Below, one piece after another: positions 53,731 to 64,000 of a stretch of DNA of 64,000 nt. The notes beneath the pieces are model-generated. The model was given only the letters and a program-made list of their open reading frames with translations, was not told the origin of the DNA and did no database searches. This DNA comes from Brassica napus. Lineage: Eukaryota > Streptophyta > Magnoliopsida > Brassicales > Brassicaceae. Where the stretch lies: NCBI RefSeq assembly GCF_020379485.1, contig NC_063452.1, forward strand, positions 11,139,065 to 11,203,064. Direction: 5' to 3'. A program made the translations under genes and the position numbers. How positions within the stretch are numbered: the first letter of the stretch is position 1; each line of letters opens with the position of its first letter.

Positions 53731-55191
53731 GATATAAAATATTCTTTCTTTTTCACTTTTAATTTTTGTTATCGCGTGTAGACAAAGTTTCCATTTCCAG
53801 TTTTACCTCTCCGATAATGGTTTTGCCGTCGGAAATTTTGATGATTTTTTTTCTCTTATCACTCTTGAGCTTTATAAAGTGGTCTTTTAAGTTTTCTTTG
53901 ACCTAGGAGTTCTCGATCTGTGGTGTTGGTGTTTGTACGGCGTAGTGGTCTCAGACTTCACGACCCAAATTTGTAGGGCAGGTCCAATGATGTGTTTTCC
54001 CTTGCATTATTCTTTGTTTTATCTGAAAATTCACGGCGGTTTGAACTATTTCAGTTGAGAAATGTGGTGGTATGAGTTTTCTCGGTGAATAGATGCGACG
54101 TAGGTGTCAGGGATGTTTCTAATCGGATTCTCTCTCTGGTTCGTATCGGTGAAGCCTCTTCGATCTATTCTCTTATTTCTTGCCCTACTCTTTCTCTTTC
54201 TTTTCATGTTTTATGATTTGTTTCGCTTTTACACCGTGTTTTATGGTGGTGATTCATTGCCCCACTTTATCTTTTATGGTTTCAGCTTTCTAATTAAAAT
54301 AATTTCACTGTTTCCGCTTGGCCTTTGAGAGATTTGGATGGCAGCGACTTTAGCTGACGTAACGGCTTCCTTTGGTGGTGTATTTCAGTGGATTGATCGG
54401 CTCCGGTTATCTATGTTGACCTTAAATTTTGGTTTAGATTTTAGGTCATTCCTATTTAGATAGACAAATTGTGAGTTTTGTAATTTTTTCTTTTCTTTAG
54501 TTATTTTCTTTTATTTCTTGTTTTCATTTTTCCTTATTAGAAAATATAAAAACTTTTGAAAAATATTTTTCTATGAAATAATTTTAAGTATTCAAACAAA
54601 TAAATTTAAGTATAAAATAATATAATTTGCTTCATTCGCCATTTTATAATAGAATAAAAATAATTTTATTTTATAGATAAAGTAATGTGTTTCTTTATTT
54701 ATTTGATAATATATTTTTACTTTAAAATAAAATATGCACGAAAGTAAATTTTGTATTATGAGAGAATAATAGAATAACCCCGTTGTTCTGAATGTGGGCG
54801 TGGGTGAACGTCATGAAACAATAAATACTATGGTGGACATTTTATGTTAATAAAACATTAATTTATCACTGACATTAATTTCGAGTAATAGAATGACCGT
54901 TCGTTGTAAAAAAAAAAAAATCAGTCAATAAAAGTTTACCTTTTATATTTTGGCTCAAAATTTTCTTTTCTTATCGGTAATGTAACCGTTGTAATAGAAC
55001 TCATCAAGTAATTGAAAAAGCAGTACATATGCTTTTAATGATCGTTATCAATAAAGGCGACTGCATAAATGAATATTATTAGTCTAGTTCTCTTTGGAGT
55101 TTGGAGTAATCTTTTTGGCGAAAATTACAGCGCAACCCATTTTACCAAAACAGATTCGTTCTGATAAAAAATAGTTTTGTAAAATTAAATT
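53731..55191. other. Spacer with possible retroposon fragment
   Basis: Bases 53790-54480 are more GC-rich, contain no long ORF and resemble in style the non-coding retroposons elsewhere in the window, but no tail or target duplication was found. The remainder is AT-rich. Confidence 0.35.
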
Positions 55192-55261
55192 GCTGTCTAT
55201 GTCGATCGAATCAACGACCACTAGATTTAAAGTCACGCGCTCTACCACCAAGCTAAACAAC
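55192..55261 (-). tRNA. tRNA-like relic (not a functional tRNA gene)
   Basis: The minus strand reads TTAGCTTGGTGGTAGAGCGC (A box and D arm), then TGACTTTAAAT as an anticodon loop candidate, then GTCGTTGATTCGATCGAC (T arm with B box). The acceptor ends do not pair and the anticodon stem is poor. It is either a decayed tRNA gene or the head of a tRNA-derived SINE. Confidence 0.4.
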
Positions 55262-56077
55262 ATTCACTATTCGCACTAATCTTGTTAATTACTAGTAACG
55301 TAAAGACTCTTATAGTATTGCAGCTTTTGAGTGGCAGTTGAATCTCACGCGCCTATTTTGTTTTCTTTCTAATCTCAAATCGCGTTTCAAGAGGGTTGAG
55401 GTTCACACGATTCTCCGGCATCTCCATCGGTGCTCGATGTGACCTCTCTTCACCGGAATCTGCTCGATTAAACGGATCCAACAGGATCCGGTCTACTAGG
55501 AGGTGTTCCTCTCTTGTGGGTTCTCTGTAGCGGCAGCTCCTAAGAACTTTGCCGCTCTGGTGACTCGACGGTGAAAGGTTGGCGTAAACTGTTTGAGAAC
55601 GACTGTGACCCAACCGGAACCGCATGCCAGTCATCGGGACTGGGGTAAAGCTCAGAGGTAAGGGTTTGTTCTGCGGTGCCGGTGGATCTCACAACTAGGA
55701 TGGCAGCTCCCCTTTGTCTTAAATCTCAGCGGTTCGCTTTTCTTTCTTTCCTCGCTGACGAGAATGGAAGAGCATGTGACTCTTCAGACCTGTGAGGCGG
55801 TGAAACGGTTGCAGAAAGCGGCGGTTAGGGTTTCAGAATTTTTCTTCATCTGAAGGCGCCGTTTGTGGCCGCGGGATGCTTTGTGGGCGGCTCCGTTGAT
55901 GGTGACTGGCAGTGGATCTAGCAGGCCTCGACACCTCCGTCATGAAAAGTCGCCGGAATCTGGATCTTGTGGCTGCGGTGTTAACGGAGGAGGGAGCATA
56001 CTCCCTCGGTCTTCTTTCCCTCAACTAAAATTTCTCTATGTTTGTTATCTGTGTATTTGCATAGCTTTAATCACTTA
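55262..56077. other. GC-rich non-coding block
   Basis: Bases 55350-56040 are GC-rich with only short ORFs on both strands and no domain. Likely retroposon-derived; no tail or duplication visible. Confidence 0.4.
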
Positions 56078-56139
56078 CTAGAGATTGACCCGCATGCACG
56101 TTCGGGTGTTAATTTTTACGGTTTTATAAATTTTTATTC

Positions 56140-57900
56140 GTTATTTTATAATTAGTGTTATATATTTAAGATGCGTCATCGTATAACTAATTGTATTCAA
56201 AAGATTTGGACTGAATCGGGTAATAAAATTATTTTTGGTACAAATATACGAACCCCTTTAAGATACATTTGTTATTTAGATATTTTTATGTTTCTACACA
56301 TCAAAATCAAAATCATTCAGACCCGGGATGACCCAACTCAAATCTCATAAATAAATTTATAATATCCAAGTGGCGCCTAATTTCAAAATCCAAAAAAATT
56401 AAACCCGAAAGAAACAACTTGTACTTCAATGAGTATCCGAACGTCTATACTTAACTGATTCTACAAATAAATTAAAAAGAAAATTCTTTCTATATATTTG
56501 ACAAAAATAAGAAAAGTAGAAAGAATTTTTTATTTAGTAAAATAGTTATATGAAGTGAAACATTAAGTGACAATAAATGTAATACTTTTTAATTATTTTG
56601 TTCACATAAACTATGCCTTTGAATTATGTGTTTGAGTATGTAATTTTTCACCAATTGGAACTAAGACAAAAGAAAGTTTTAGTAAAACAGATTAAACCAA
56701 ACTATTAACCATATGAAAAATTCTGTTATTTTACATTTTTGTTTTTTATAATTGCACAAAGTTAATATTGATTAACTAATACAGTATAACCTTTTTAAAT
56801 TAATACTCTATAAATTAATATACACTAAAAATCTCTATAAAATAATATAATTTTACTGTCCCAAAATGAGTTTTTGGTTCAATTAGTATATCGATAAATT
56901 AATATCTCTATAAATTAATAAAAAAATATTTTTGGTGTAGTCCCAACATTATTAATTTATAGAGATTTCACTGTAAATAAAAAAATCTGCATTATTACTT
57001 TTATGGTATATTATAATTAATGATTTGATGTATTGTTACGGTAAATATAGATAATGATATGATGTATTGTTAAAGTAATATAATTAATGAAAATACTAAA
57101 ATAACACTATACTTATATTTTTATACATTAATATTTGTTTTTCATAATTAATGTTTTATATTTTAAATATGTCGTAATATAACTAATTGTATTCAAAAGA
57201 TCTGGATCGAATCGTATAATATGGTTATTTTTGGTACAAATATCCAAATCCGTTTCAAATTCATTGGTTATTTAGATATTTTTAGGGTCATATACATCAG
57301 AACCGAACTCATGCAGACTCAAAAGGACCCAACTCAAAACCTACACATAAATTTATAATATTCAAGGAGGGAGTAGTTTTAAAACAAAAAAAAACGATAT
57401 CCGAAAGGAACAACTCGTACCTAAGTGGATATCTAGTGTTCATGCCTAACTGATTTTATAAACTAATAAAAAAACATTTTCTATGTGTTTTGCTAAATTA
57501 AGTGAAATAGAAAGAATTTTTTATATTTATTAAGACAATTACTTTGAGTAAAAAATTAAGTGACAATAAATGTAATTTATTTTTATTATTTTGATTTAAT
57601 TTATGATTTTATTCACAAAACATGTCTTTGGATAATGTTTTTGGCTACGTAATTTTTTACCGATTGAAATTAAAAAAAAAATGTTTTAGTAAAACAAACT
57701 AAACCAAATGTTTAACCTTATGCAAAACTCAATTATTTTATGTTTTTTATTTTATAATTGACAAAAAATTAATATTGATTAACTACTAAATAAAAATCTA
57801 CACTATTATTATGGTAATATAATTAATGATGCGAAATATTGTTAAAGTAATGTAATTAATAAATTTGTTAATATGAGTGAAATATGAAAATACAATTAAT
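56140..57900. repeat. Tandem duplication of about 1 kb
   Basis: Copy A starts about 56140 and copy B about 57150. They share, in order, ACTAATTGTATTCAAAAGAT, TTATTTTTGGTACAAATAT, CCAACTCAAA, AAGAATTTTTTAT and GATTAACTA. Copy A is interrupted by the MITE at 56782-56973; copy B is not. Confidence 0.8.
56782..56973. mobile_element. Emigrant-like (Pogo/Tc1-mariner) MITE 1
   Basis: 192 bp flanked by TA on both sides, with inverted ends CAGTATAACCT... and ...TTCACTG and internal AATTAATA...CTATAAATTAATA. This fits the Emigrant MITE family of Arabidopsis. Copy B of the surrounding duplication gives the empty site with one TA (57786-57787). Confidence 0.9.
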
Positions 57901-58000
57901 ATAATACTATTATTTTCGTTTTTTAACAATTCTCAGTTATATTACTATTCATCTTTCCAAATAGTACTAAAGTATATTTCAGTTTTAATATAATATATAT

Positions 58001-58374
58001 AATCTAGGGTTCACGTGTCTGTGGTGTACTGGAAAAAGCTGTAGTCCGATGCCTTTCGGAAATGAAAAATAATTAATATTATATTTTTTTTGTGCAAATA
58101 ATTAATATTATATATTAAAAAAGAAAAGACTTATACTTCCCATCTATGTCATACTACATGTTGACACATGCACATTTAATAGGTGTGTATGCATTTCTAT
58201 CAACAGGTTAATGTGCATATACTTGAATAAAATACATTTGTAGAGTAGCCGATCCCCAGCACTGCACGCTCTTTTTTCCTTTCCATTTTCATACTTTGCT
58301 ACCGAGTCTATGGTTATCTTACACGTATCTTTTTAGAAATTATTAAATCAAATTACGCTCATTCTTTAGATGAT
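58001..58374. other. Spacer
   Basis: Nothing recognised. Confidence 0.5.
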
Positions 58375-58390
58375 AAACGAGGATATAACA
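58375..58390. repeat. Target-site duplication of retroposon
   Basis: AAACGAGGATATAACA, repeated at 59111-59126. Confidence 0.9.
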
Positions 58391-59110
58391 GAGGATTTTT
58401 TCTCTTACTTTCCTTGTTCCCAAATTTAATCTTTCACAAGGAATAGGAATAAGAAAGTTTTCCAGATCGGTTTTTGTTTCCGGCGACGCACTTTTTTCTT
58501 CGGTGGTCGGCCGGTTCTGTCTCCGGCGTCGCGTCGTTACTCTCGATGGTCGTCCGGCTTTTGTCTCCAGCGTCTTTGCCTTCTTCTCCGGCGATGGCGG
58601 CTGGCTTTCTTGGGTTGTAAAGGGTTGGGGCGGCGGATGATATCTCGATGATGGTTTATCGACGTTCTCCGCCGGTGGGTGATTCTGGTACATGTGATGT
58701 TTGTTCTGTGTGGGTGTGGCTCGGATGAGATCTCAAAATAGTTTGATTGAAGCTCTCCGAGAGTTAGTGCTCTGGCAATGATGGTGGATGCCGTGGAGTT
58801 GTGGTGGCTGTGATCGTGAGGTTTGGTCCCGGTGAGCCGGTGGTTTCCCGTGTCGGCGTTGTCGATTTGCATGTCGGGAACATGAAGGGGTGATTTCAAC
58901 CACGTGTTTCTCTTTCACAGTGGTTTGAACACGTGGCTGCGTAGTCAATGCGTTTCCACTTTCGTGTTGGCTAATTGTTCAATGGGCCGTTGTTGGCATT
59001 TGTAATGTTTAGCTGTGTTGGGTTTTTTGGTGGGTTAAATACTTTTTGTAATGGACTTGTATGGTTACTACTTTTATAATAAATAAAATTTAGAAGGAAA
59101 AAAAAAAAAA
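58391..59110 (+). mobile_element. Non-coding poly(A) retroposon
   Basis: About 720 bp on the plus strand, ending in an uninterrupted A run (about 59097-59113) after AATAAATAAAATTTAGAAGG, which includes a polyadenylation-like AATAAA. An exact 16-bp duplication flanks it. GC-rich, short overlapping ORFs only, no domain. Same class as 26129-27377 by structure; sequence kinship was not established. Confidence 0.8.
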
Positions 59111-59126
59111 AAACGAGGATATAACA

Positions 59127-59539
59127 TGCATTGGAATATTTTTTTTTGAACTTGAAATATAATTTACTAAAAGAAGCACTTGAAAATTACTAATTCGAGT
59201 ATAATTATTTTAGTAATTAAATTCCAAGGCACGTTCACGAAGAATCTAACAATTTATTTAATTCTAGCGAGTTATGTGCGTGAATGCATAAATCATTATG
59301 AGATCTACATGTGTTTTTTGTTCTCATATTGGTTATGATCAAAATATTATATTATATCACAAATAGATGTCAAATAATTTATAGGGCAAATCTCCAAAAT
59401 AACATCTTTCTAAGTTTATATCACAAAAATAGCACTCAAAAACTAAAATGACCAAAATAGCACATTTCTAAGTTTATCCTTTGAAAATTTTAATTTTTTT
59501 ATTTTTCAAAATTTGAAATCTTATCCCCAAAACCTCATT
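59127..59539. other. AT-rich spacer leading into telomere-like repeats
   Basis: Bases 59390-59540 contain repeated phrases (CTAAGTTTAT, AAAATAGCAC) found beside many crucifer telomere-like repeat blocks. No gene. Confidence 0.45.
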
Positions 59540-59752
59540 TCTCAACTCTAAACCCTAAACCCTAAACTCTAAACCCTAAACCCTAAACGCTAAACCCTAA
59601 ACCGTAAACCCTAAACCCTAAATCCTAAACTCTAAACCCTAAACCCTAAACCCTAAACCGTAAACTCTAAACCCTAAACGCTAAACTCTAAACCCTAAAC
59701 TCTAAACCCTAAATCCTAAACCCCACCCTTTAACTCTAAACCCTAAGTTTGT
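59540..59752. repeat. Interstitial telomere-like repeats
   Basis: About 210 bases of CCCTAAA units with frequent variants (CTCTAAA, CCGTAAA, CGCTAAA). A degenerate internal block, not a chromosome end. Confidence 0.9.
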
Positions 59753-61039
59753 GATTTTTGATAAAACATTAAGTGATATTTTTGTGACTTTTGACTTTGA
59801 ATGCTAGTTTGGGAACAAAAACTATTTTTGTCTTCTTCTACCTATAGTTTATATACGTTTTAATTTTTTAACTATGACATGTTATTGTCGTAGTTGAGAT
59901 GGTGCCAACGGAAAAAAGGAAAGAGATTGTGACAACGACTGTTTAGACTTTTAATTCACCATTCACGAACTTTTGTAATTATCGTTTTTGCATATAACAA
60001 AGCATTGGTCTTTTCAAATGCATGTCTTTATTTATTGTTATCGGAGCCCTGTTTATCAATTATGTAACTTTTTGGTTTAAAAATATATAAATATAACTAT
60101 ATGTTATTGAAAATCTTATTATTTTTCTTAATTATCAATCAATTTCTTATTTGCTTATTTATTCTGTTATCTACTAATAATAGCAATTTTATTTAATTCC
60201 AAAGATCGTAAATTTTAGTTATATCGAAAAGTTGTGTTCTTCGTAAAAGATGTCAAAAAATTATGTCATTTCTAAAAAAAACTGTATTGTTTGGCATCTT
60301 TTCACGTAATGGTCTCATTTTCAAACAAGACAACCCTTAAATGAAACTTCTCTTGTTAATCTCTCTCTATATATGTGTGTATATGTGTTTTACTAACACT
60401 TTATTCCTCCATCGTTATGTGTTTTACTAACACTTTAATCCTCCATCGTTCTTTTGTTTTCTCATAATTCTATCCCCAATCTAAAGAAAATTAGAATTAA
60501 TGTTTTTGCAAGACAAAAAAATTTGTGGCAGTAATTCCAGTTGCGATGCAATTGAGTTGGTGGTTATCACTTACTGCCATCTCTAATTTCAGTGAGCATT
60601 TTTACTGTTGGATTTGAAACGTGTTTACAATAATAGTTCAAAGCTATTGTTCATCATAACCTCGTGTTTCTTTCAAGAAACCACTATCAATGTCCTTTCC
60701 TTTAGACAAATTTGGGGTTCTCATCATTCAATTTTCTAATAGTTTCAATACATCTAAATTTATGTTGTTGTTCTTTCGTTTTCTCTTTTAGATTCTAGAT
60801 TGAGGCTTACCATATTAGTATTACGATGAAGAGAACATGGGGTTTTGTCTGCCATTCAATAAATCAATTAGAGGAAAAGAACAAAACTAAGGTTGACCCC
60901 TACGCCGAACTTTTAAATTCACTTCTCATTTTATTACCTATCAAAATGCCACATGAATAATAAAATACATTATTTTTTATTTTAAAAAATTTGAAATAAT
61001 TGAAAAAAAAATAATGACGCTCATTTTAATGACGCTAAC
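59753..61039. other. AT-rich spacer
   Basis: No gene recognised. A 34-35 bp unit (GTGTTTTACTAACACTTTA.TCCTCCATCGTT) is duplicated in tandem at about 60385-60450. Confidence 0.5.
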
Positions 61040-61545
61040 GCCACTAACTAAACTCTAAATCTTAAATTCTAAACCATAAACCTTAAATCTAAACCCTAAA
61101 CCCTAAATTCTAAACCCAAACTCTAAACCCTAAACCCAAACCCTATATCTTAAACCCAAATCCTAAACCATAAACCCAAACCGCAAACTCTAAACCCAAA
61201 CCCTAGACCTTAAACTCAAACCCTGGATCCTAAACCCAAACCTAGACTCTAAACCCAAATCTTAAACCCTAAAGAAACAACATCAACATTAACCCAAACC
61301 TTTAGGATATAGGATTTGGGTACAAGGTTTACGATTTGAGTTTAGGGTGTAAGGATTATGTTTGGATATATGGTTTGAATTTAGAGTCTATGATTTGGGT
61401 TTAGGATATAGGGTTTGGGTTTAGGGTTTGGGTTTAGGGTTTAGGATTTGGGTTTAAGATATAGGGTTTGAGTTTTGGGTTTACAGTTTGGGTTTATGAT
61501 TTAGGATTTGGGGTTTAGATTTAAGGTTTATGGTTTAGAATATTT
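61040..61545. repeat. Inverted telomere-like repeat
   Basis: A C-rich arm (about 61057-61280, TAAACCC/AAACCCTAAA variants) faces a G-rich arm (about 61316-61545, GGGTTTAGGGTTTGGGTTT). The outer ends pair closely: TAAACCATAAACCTTAAATC near 61070 against GATTTAAGGTTTATGGTTTA near 61520. Confidence 0.88.
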
Positions 61546-62145
61546 TAAGAATATTTTTTTATAGAGGAAGAAATAGTTTAGTTTATATATATTATTATTT
61601 TTTTATAAAAAAAAATATATTGGGTAATTGTATATGTGAAATATAATTATCTTTACAGATAATGGGTTTATATTATTGTAATGTAATTGTTCGAAGAGTT
61701 GTGTCTTTTTAATTACTTTTAAAAATAGTTAAAATATTCTAAAGAGTGTCTTTCTAAAAATGTAAGAGTTGTATCCATTAGGTTTTATTGCCTATATATA
61801 TGGGGTAATTGGTATATGTGACGTATAATTATCTTAACAGATAATGGGGTTGTATCTTTGTCATAGGAATTGGAACTGTATAACGCATAACGTAAAACAA
61901 ATATTAGTATACATGTCGATCAAGGTTCAAAATCGTATTGTTCTTCTAATTATTTGAATAAGGTCTAGTGGCGTCTCGGGACGAACGCGTATACGAACTT
62001 GCGAGATACGCAAGCATCGAATGATGAGTCTGCCCATGATCACATGTTCGACTTTGTAAGTCATGTTATAAGTTTGACCATCTGGGATGTATTCCTCTAT
62101 TTTTTCCTCTATAATAAAGAAACTGTATAATAGATGTGAATTTCT
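61546..62145. other. AT-rich spacer
   Basis: A short phrase (ATATGTGA.ATATAATTATCTT.ACAGATAATGGG) is repeated near 61632 and 61814. The 74-codon ORF at 61927-62151 has no recognisable domain and I do not call it. Confidence 0.45.
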
Positions 62146-62348
62146 CTCCAATGTATTTCTCTATTTTTTTTCTATAAAAAAATATTCTTAAAATATTCTT
62201 TTTATTTTATAAATAACACATTTAACTTATAAATGTTGCAAATTAACCCATTTATTATAACTTTTAATTTTTTCATAAAATTGCAATATTATTTAAATTA
62301 AACATTTTATTACAAATGACATTATAAAATAATAATAAAACAAAATAT

Positions 62349-62533
62349 ACATTATCTAAACATCTCATTACTATATTTTTTCCATAAATGGTCGACTAAT
62401 GCATTCCAAAGTGAAAAACGAGCTTTCTTATCATTGATTTTTCTGAATCAACTTAGAAACTCTTGGAACCGATTATCTTCATCATCTGGTATTTGGACTT
62501 CTGGTGGTGGAGCTTCTCTTTCAATACACTAGA
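62349..62533 (-). pseudogene. Harbinger transposase C-terminal relic
   Basis: The minus strand reads EAPPPEVQIPDDEDNRFQEF, a stop, then FRKINDKKARFHFG and, after a frame change, LVDHLWKKYSN. This is the usual C-terminal tail of crucifer Harbinger transposases. It has stops and shifts. Confidence 0.65.
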
Positions 62534-62559
62534 AGAAGAAAATAAACAATTCTTAGAAA

Positions 62560-62850
62560 ACCTAAAGAAGTCAAGTGAACAAAGACAAAAATCAGTTGGA
62601 GATTCAAAGACAAGATCCAAAGACAAAATTTTGCTTTAAAACAGATGAAGGAAAATAACAAATTTTATTTTGTGACTTAAATTCCATAGAAGATCCAAAT
62701 GTCCGTGAACATTTCCAAGTAGAGAAAGCACATATTTTACAAAAGCGCAGTCACCAACAACAAAATCAGCAAGCTCCTCCTCCACCCACGTCATTTGGAC
62801 AATATTTTAGTATTTTTTGTGGATCCGAAAGTAATTTACCGGAGTATTAA
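62560..62850 (+). pseudogene. Harbinger accessory (MYB/NAM-associated type) protein relic
   Basis: The plus strand reads ALKQMKENNKFYFV, then after a one-base shift DLNSIEDPNVREHFQVEKA, HILQKRSHQQQNQQAPPPP, TSFGQYF and a stop (62848-62850). This matches the C-terminal part of the second Harbinger protein (the DNA-binding partner of the transposase) as known in crucifers. A frameshift near 62672 and the lack of the DNA-binding domain make it non-functional. Confidence 0.65.
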
Positions 62851-63313
62851 GTTGTTTCAACATGTTGTATTGATTAATATTTAAGTATTAAGTTGTGTCA
62901 ATATTTAAGTTTAATTTTAATATGTTATCAATATGTAAAATTATGTTAAACTTTTAGTAATTAAATTTTAATTAATAGTTTTAATTATCAATATAAAATT
63001 TTAGATATCATTCATTAAATAAAAAGTACTTTAAAATAAAATAATTAGTATGTAAACATAAAATAATTAGATATCTTTTTATTTATAATTATAAAAATTA
63101 AAAATTAGTATGTAAACAAAAATTTGTGCATTTATATGTAAAAATTGTATTTTTTCATAAACATATATTTTAGTTATAATCACAAAAGTTAAAAAACTAT
63201 TTTGTAAATAAAAAAGTACATCTTTATTATAGAGGAATGCTATTTTTTTCCCTAAATATAGAGAAAAAAATAGCAATCTCTATTATAGGAGAAGAAATAG
63301 AGGTGTATTGGAG

Positions 63314-63542
63314 TAGATTTTTCTTTATTATAGCATATAGAGGCAAATATAGGAATGAGTTGGAGATATTGTTATAATTAAGTTGATTCGTTTTTTTATT
63401 TGTTGTAATTGTCAAGATATATACTAATACTGCAGAGACTGGTTAGTGTCATCTACAAACTACACACGTTATTTCAACGAAATGATGATATTCCCTATTG
63501 TTTTGGTAACCCATTCTTTTGGGAGAAGTTCGAGACATAATA
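63314..63542. other. Spacer
   Basis: Nothing recognised. Confidence 0.5.
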
Positions 63543-63724
63543 CGGCGAAACCTCTATAAATTAATAATGTTGGGATTAGACCAAAACTATAATTTTTTTT
63601 TTAATTTATACAGATATTAATTTATCGATATATTAATTAAACCAAAAACTCGATTTGAGACTATAAAATAAATTTTTTTAGTGTATATTAATTTATAGAG
63701 TATTAATTTTAAGAGGTTATACTG
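63543..63724. mobile_element. Emigrant-like MITE 2, inverted
   Basis: 182 bp with TA at both flanks (63541-63542, 63725-63726). It starts CGGCGAAACCTCTATAAATT and ends AGAGGTTATACTG. The sequence is the reverse complement of MITE 1 at 56782-56973 with mismatches. One terminus (CGGCG) is degraded from the expected CAGTG. Confidence 0.85.
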
Positions 63725-64000
63725 TATATTGATTAACAACCAAAACTTACTTTAATTGAAATTCCATAAACCTATATACGATGAGATTTTTCAAAAAACA
63801 GGACATATTGATTTATTCTTAATTGAAATATATAAATGTTATTTTCAACCGTATGGTAAAAAAGAAAAATCTTACATTGTGGGTATGTAATATTTTTAAA
63901 GTATTTTTTATAAATATTTTATTTAATTAGTAAACTGTAAAACTATGTAATGATATGTCATGTCACTGTTAAAAAATTGTTTTAGAAAGATTAAAATGTC

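Larger units (their letters stand above)
56078..58000 (-). mobile_element. Probable Helitron (3' end certain, 5' end not)
   Basis: On the minus strand a hairpin (ACCCG and CGGGT around 56088-56110) is followed by CAATCTCTAG and a T at 56077, a clear Helitron 3' terminus. A weak 5'-like sequence lies near 57990. The interior is an internal tandem duplication and has no gene. Confidence 0.55.
62146..63313. mobile_element. Internally deleted PIF/Harbinger element
   Basis: Inverted ends CTCCAATGTATTTCTCTATT (62146 on) and the reverse of AAATAGAGGTGTATTGGAG (ends 63313). Between them are two divergent coding relics, the transposase C terminus on the minus strand and the accessory protein C terminus on the plus strand. 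Their N-terminal halves, which should lie between them, are gone. Limits are approximate. Confidence 0.65.

Noticed and set aside
55353..56081. ORFs of 63-93 codons on both strands
   Set aside because: Overlapping opposite-strand ORFs in a GC-rich retroposon-like block without domains.
58343..58948. Minus-strand ORFs of 71-120 codons rich in Pro, Thr and His
   Set aside because: Antisense to a poly(A) retroposon with a target duplication; composition reflects GC content.
1..64000. CRISPR arrays, operons or bacterial-type systems
   Set aside because: The only short regular repeats are microsatellites, telomere-like units and the 39-bp leader minisatellite; the window is plant nuclear DNA.

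Overview
This is a plant nuclear window. Spliceosomal introns, one EGL3-type gene of crucifer character, Brassica-type SINE and Cassandra elements and AT-rich, transposon-dense spacers point to Brassicaceae, most likely Brassica or a close relative; the species is inferred, not shown. Only two genes look intact. EGL3 (15049-18150, +, 7 exons, 597 aa) is the bHLH partner of MYB and TTG1 in trichome, root-hair and anthocyanin control. A five-exon TRM/DUF4378-type gene lies at 39163-41397 (-). Between them a single exon relic of GMP synthase (38599-38764, -) keeps the gene order I recall for Arabidopsis chromosome 1 around At1g63650-At1g63660-At1g63670, but the GMP synthase gene itself is destroyed.

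The rest is mobile DNA. 0-8 kb: end of a PIF/Harbinger transposase, an RPA-like relic, a MULE with a 9-bp duplication and a distant inverted relative, and a Cassandra TRIM whose LTRs contain 5S-rRNA-like sequence. 8.6-14.7 kb: a full-length L1-type LINE with both ORFs open and an 18-bp target duplication, ending about 340 bp upstream of the EGL3 start codon. 19-30 kb: a solo Cassandra LTR, a decayed LINE, two non-autonomous Helitrons, a non-coding retroposon with a 16-bp duplication and a glycine-rich relic. 30.4-36.7 kb: Copia element 1 (gag open, pol ruined). 38-47 kb: a Tourist-like MITE, the relic exon, the TRM gene, a tRNA-derived SINE, a foldback rich in TGTACA and a MULE. 47.5-53.7 kb: Copia element 2, almost coding-competent. 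55-64 kb: a tRNA-like relic, a Helitron end, a tandem duplication with an Emigrant-like MITE and its empty site, another retroposon, interstitial telomere-like repeats including a large inverted one, a deleted Harbinger element and a second Emigrant-like MITE.

The main biological point is that EGL3 is boxed in by retroelements: a young-looking LINE in the proximal promoter and a 5S-bearing LTR about 0.9 kb downstream. I see no undescribed multi-gene system. The less ordinary items are the gag-pol junction of Copia 2 with an intron-like acceptor, the shared 3' tail of a LINE and a non-coding retroposon, and the inverted telomere-like repeat.
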